Assembly: GCF_014529535.1 (NCBI RefSeq)
Contig: NW_023503313.1
Coordinates: 2,066,081-2,130,080 of the forward strand
From: Bradysia coprophila
Taxonomy: Eukaryota; Arthropoda; Insecta; Diptera; Sciaridae
DNA: 64,000 nt
Direction of reading: 5' to 3'
Positions 61,504-64,000 of the stretch are shown piece by piece. The notes under the pieces are model-generated. The model made no database searches, was not told where the DNA came from, and worked only from the letters and a program-made list of their open reading frames with translations. Numbering within the stretch: position 1 is the first letter of the stretch; the number at the start of each line of letters is the position of its first letter. The position numbers and the translations under genes were made by a program.

Positions 61504-63999
61504 TCATTCATATTTTCGGACTCTATCTTTATGCACAGTTTTCAAAAACTTGTCGCCATCTGTGATCGTAACATTTGATCCTTGGATATCCTTAACTATG
61601 AATGGACCGTCGTAGCGTTCCGAATGTTTATCATATGGCTCCTTAAACAACTTTACTGTATTATTTAACTCTAATTCTATCGGTTTGGCAGAACGGTCAT
61701 AATTCATTTTGTTCCTTAGTTTCATCTTGTCAATAAGATTTCTGGCGTCTACGTGTGCTCTTTGTAGTCTGCACTTCGCTTCCCTGCTAAAGTCATCGAT
61801 ATTATAGATTGGGTCAATTCGACCATCCATCCAATCGAATGGGAGCACTGGGCTCTTACAAAATATCAATTCATAGGGGGAGTATTTGAAATCATAAGAC
61901 GCGTGATGGGAGATATTATAACAGAACGAGAAATATTTTGAATATTCTTCCCAGTTATCGAGCTGACCGGAAATGTAAGTTCTGACATACTCGTTAAACG
62001 TTCTGTGACTCCTCTCTGCTGTACCCACTGTCTGATGGTGATAAGCAGTGGATTTGCTGTGGGTCACATGGAAAAGGACCCATAGTCTTTCTAACACTGA
62101 ATTCACATATTCCGTTCCCAGATCGGTGATGACCTGTTTCATCAGGCCGAAGCTTAACACGAAATTATTGAAAATAGCTCTGGCTACCGTAAGAGCCTGT
62201 TTGTCCGGAATAGGAATGATTACCAAGTATTTGCTTAAATCGCAAATTAACGTAATCGCATAGCGATTTCCATTAAGGGAAGTAGGCAATGGGCCTATGG
62301 TATCTATCACTACTACATCAAAGGGGGCCTGGGGAGTATTTGTTAATACGAGGGCTTCTTTGTTCTTCACACTGACTTTCGTTAGTTTGCACTTCGTACA
62401 ACTTTTGACAAAAGAGGCAACATCTCGCCTCATGCCTTTCCAGGCATAATAACTCCTTAAGTTTGCGTAGAGTTTCTTGTGACCTACATGTCCTCCAAAA
62501 ATCGGATTGTCATGAAAGTACATTAAGAGTTCATTTTGTTTTGTCTTATCATTGATCAAAATCGGGCTTTTAATTAACACTATTCGTAGTTTATTCAATT
62601 TATTTTTGCAAATTTCTTTAAAAACGTTAATTGATACAAATTTGAACATAATATCGTTTAGCGACCACTGAATTTCGTTAAAATTTTTCTTTATCGCAAT
62701 TTCTTGTAAACTATTAATTACTTTCTCGAGAATTGATAAATCATTGCGTATTTCTACCGGAACTTTCATACTGATCAGTTTCTTATAATTTTCGTATATA
62801 TTGAGCTCTATTACCTCGTCTTTACTTCCTTCTGTACGCGTACACATTATTCGAGGTATCTTTTTATTTATATGCGCATTTAATTGTTCAATTACCGGTA
62901 CGTAACTTATTTCTTGTGTTTTATTTAAATTTTCATTGGTCGTCATTTCATTTTCCTTTTTCAAATTTCTTGTTTTGGATCTTGTCATAACATAGACTGT
63001 CTTTGTTTTTCCATATAAATCTAGTAAATCTTTAATATTTAATCGCGATAGGGCGTCGGCCACTACATTCTTAGCTCCACTAATGTGTTCTATTGTGAAA
63101 TCGTATCCTTCGAGGTCCAGCCTAATACGAATAAGTTTAGGAGACAAAGTCTTGTGCGTAAATAGATAAATAAGTGATTTATGATCTGTACGGACTCGGA
63201 ACGGTACTCCGTACACATAAGGTCTAAATTGGGTCAAGGCAAAGTGAATGGCCAAACATTCTTGAATTGGAGTCGACTTCACTGCGTCTGCTTTAGACCA
63301 TGACTTTGATGCATAATAAATTGGTAGATCATTGTCGTCATGTAGCTGACTCAGTACAGCCCCACAACCTGTTATTGAGGCGTCGACTGTGACTATGAAA
63401 GTCTTAGAAAAGTCTGGGTAAGCTAAAACTGGTGGTTTTGTCAAAATTTCCTTTAATGTATCGAAACTTTCTTGGCATTGTTCAGTCCATTCAAAGGTCA
63501 CGTCTTTTTTAGTCAAATTGTTCAATGGTTTTGCTATAGTCGCAAAATGTGGGATGAAACGTCGATAATAATTTGCGAATGATACAAATCTGTGTGCAGC
63601 GTTTTTGTCTGTGGGAACTGGATAATTTTTAACTTTCTCGTGTTTCCTAGGGTCTGGCAATATGCCATCAGGAGTACACAAATGTCCTAAAAAGGTTACT
63701 TCGGGCTCGAAAAACTTGCATTTATGAGGATGTATTTTCAAATTTCTGTCTCGCAACACTTGGAATACTGCTTTGAGATTTTGTAAATGATGCTTCTCGC
63801 TTTTCCCTATCACGACTACATCATCAATATAGAGAAATGCCTGTTCTGGGGGGATACCTGAAAAGGCAATTGTCATCATGCGAGTAAATGAATTCGGTGA
63901 AACGTTTAACCCGAAAGGCAAAACTTTCCATCTGTATGACCCAGTACTAGTACTAAAAGACGTTATGTCTCTGGAATTCTTTTCTAATGGCACCTGGTG
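61504..63999 (-). mobile_element. Gypsy-type LTR retrotransposon pol (RT, RNase H, integrase), 5' part outside window
   Basis: One uninterrupted frame of about 830 codons runs in from the right edge. The first listed codon, at 63993, is GTG within the frame, so this is a partial reading and not a true start. Order: reverse transcriptase with YIDDVVV and the preceding LPFGLNVSPNSFTRMM; RNase H starting near VTVDASITGCGAVLSQ with the TDHKSL block; integrase zinc finger (H..H with CTKCK); integrase core with DTIG, ITDLGTEYVNS and the Glu in TAERSHRTFNEY; and a C-terminal KLFKEPYDKHSERYDGPF domain. All catalytic acidic residues are present, with no stops or frameshifts, so this copy may be young. 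Gag, protease and the tRNA primer site would lie to the right. It is a cellular retrotransposon; no envelope gene follows. Confidence 0.92.
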
Positions 64000-64000
64000 G

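Overview
The window is nuclear DNA from an animal, almost certainly an insect and most likely a nematoceran fly. The genes carry GT-AG introns, many of them 60-300 bp. Intergenic DNA is AT-rich and crowded with inverted-repeat transposons. The gene set includes HEXIM, a PHF21A-like PHD protein, NOP53, GOLGA7, group III secreted phospholipase A2, H-type ferritins and a Sisyphus/myosin XV type myosin. Placement near fungus gnats is a guess from style, not shown by the sequence.

Layout. 1-3.8 kb: intergenic DNA with small foldback elements. 3.8-4.5 kb (-): GOLGA7, three exons. 4.8-6.6 kb: a dead retroelement C-terminal fragment split by a 1.5 kb foldback transposon with an 8-bp target duplication. 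7-9.5 kb: a large inverted repeat with 498-bp arms. 9.9-19.4 kb is the gene-dense part: mitochondrial-type ferritin (+), PHF21A-like protein (-), NOP53 (+) and a cytosolic H-type ferritin (-), arranged as two convergent pairs. 19.5-25.9 kb: repeats plus a detached 3' end of a phospholipase gene. 26-28.4 kb: a group III secreted PLA2 cut by a BEL/Pao element whose LTR supplies the stop codon. 28.4-30.7 kb: a hAT-like MITE beside a palindromic pair of Penelope-like elements. 34.7-35.8 kb (+): HEXIM. 36.6-39.6 kb: more foldback and hAT-like elements, one with an exact 8-bp duplication. 39.6-44.6 kb: very AT-rich with no gene seen. 44.6-58.3 kb (-): seventeen coding exons of a MyTH4-FERM myosin, 5' end not found. 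61-64 kb (-): a Gypsy-type LTR retrotransposon with open RT, RNase H and integrase, running off the window edge.

The host genes do not form one pathway. Two ferritins lie within 10 kb of each other (organelle and cytosolic iron storage). HEXIM and the PHF21A-like protein act in transcription control, NOP53 in ribosome biogenesis, GOLGA7 in protein palmitoylation, and the myosin in filopodial or microtubule-linked transport. The most unusual material is the set of non-autonomous transposons. Several carry exact 8-9 bp target duplications together with dense arrays of one short motif: TTAGCG in one, CGATATTATCG in another, and a GGAATTGA plus AAAGTCCAT palindrome in a third. All exon models and family calls here were read by eye, without database searches.
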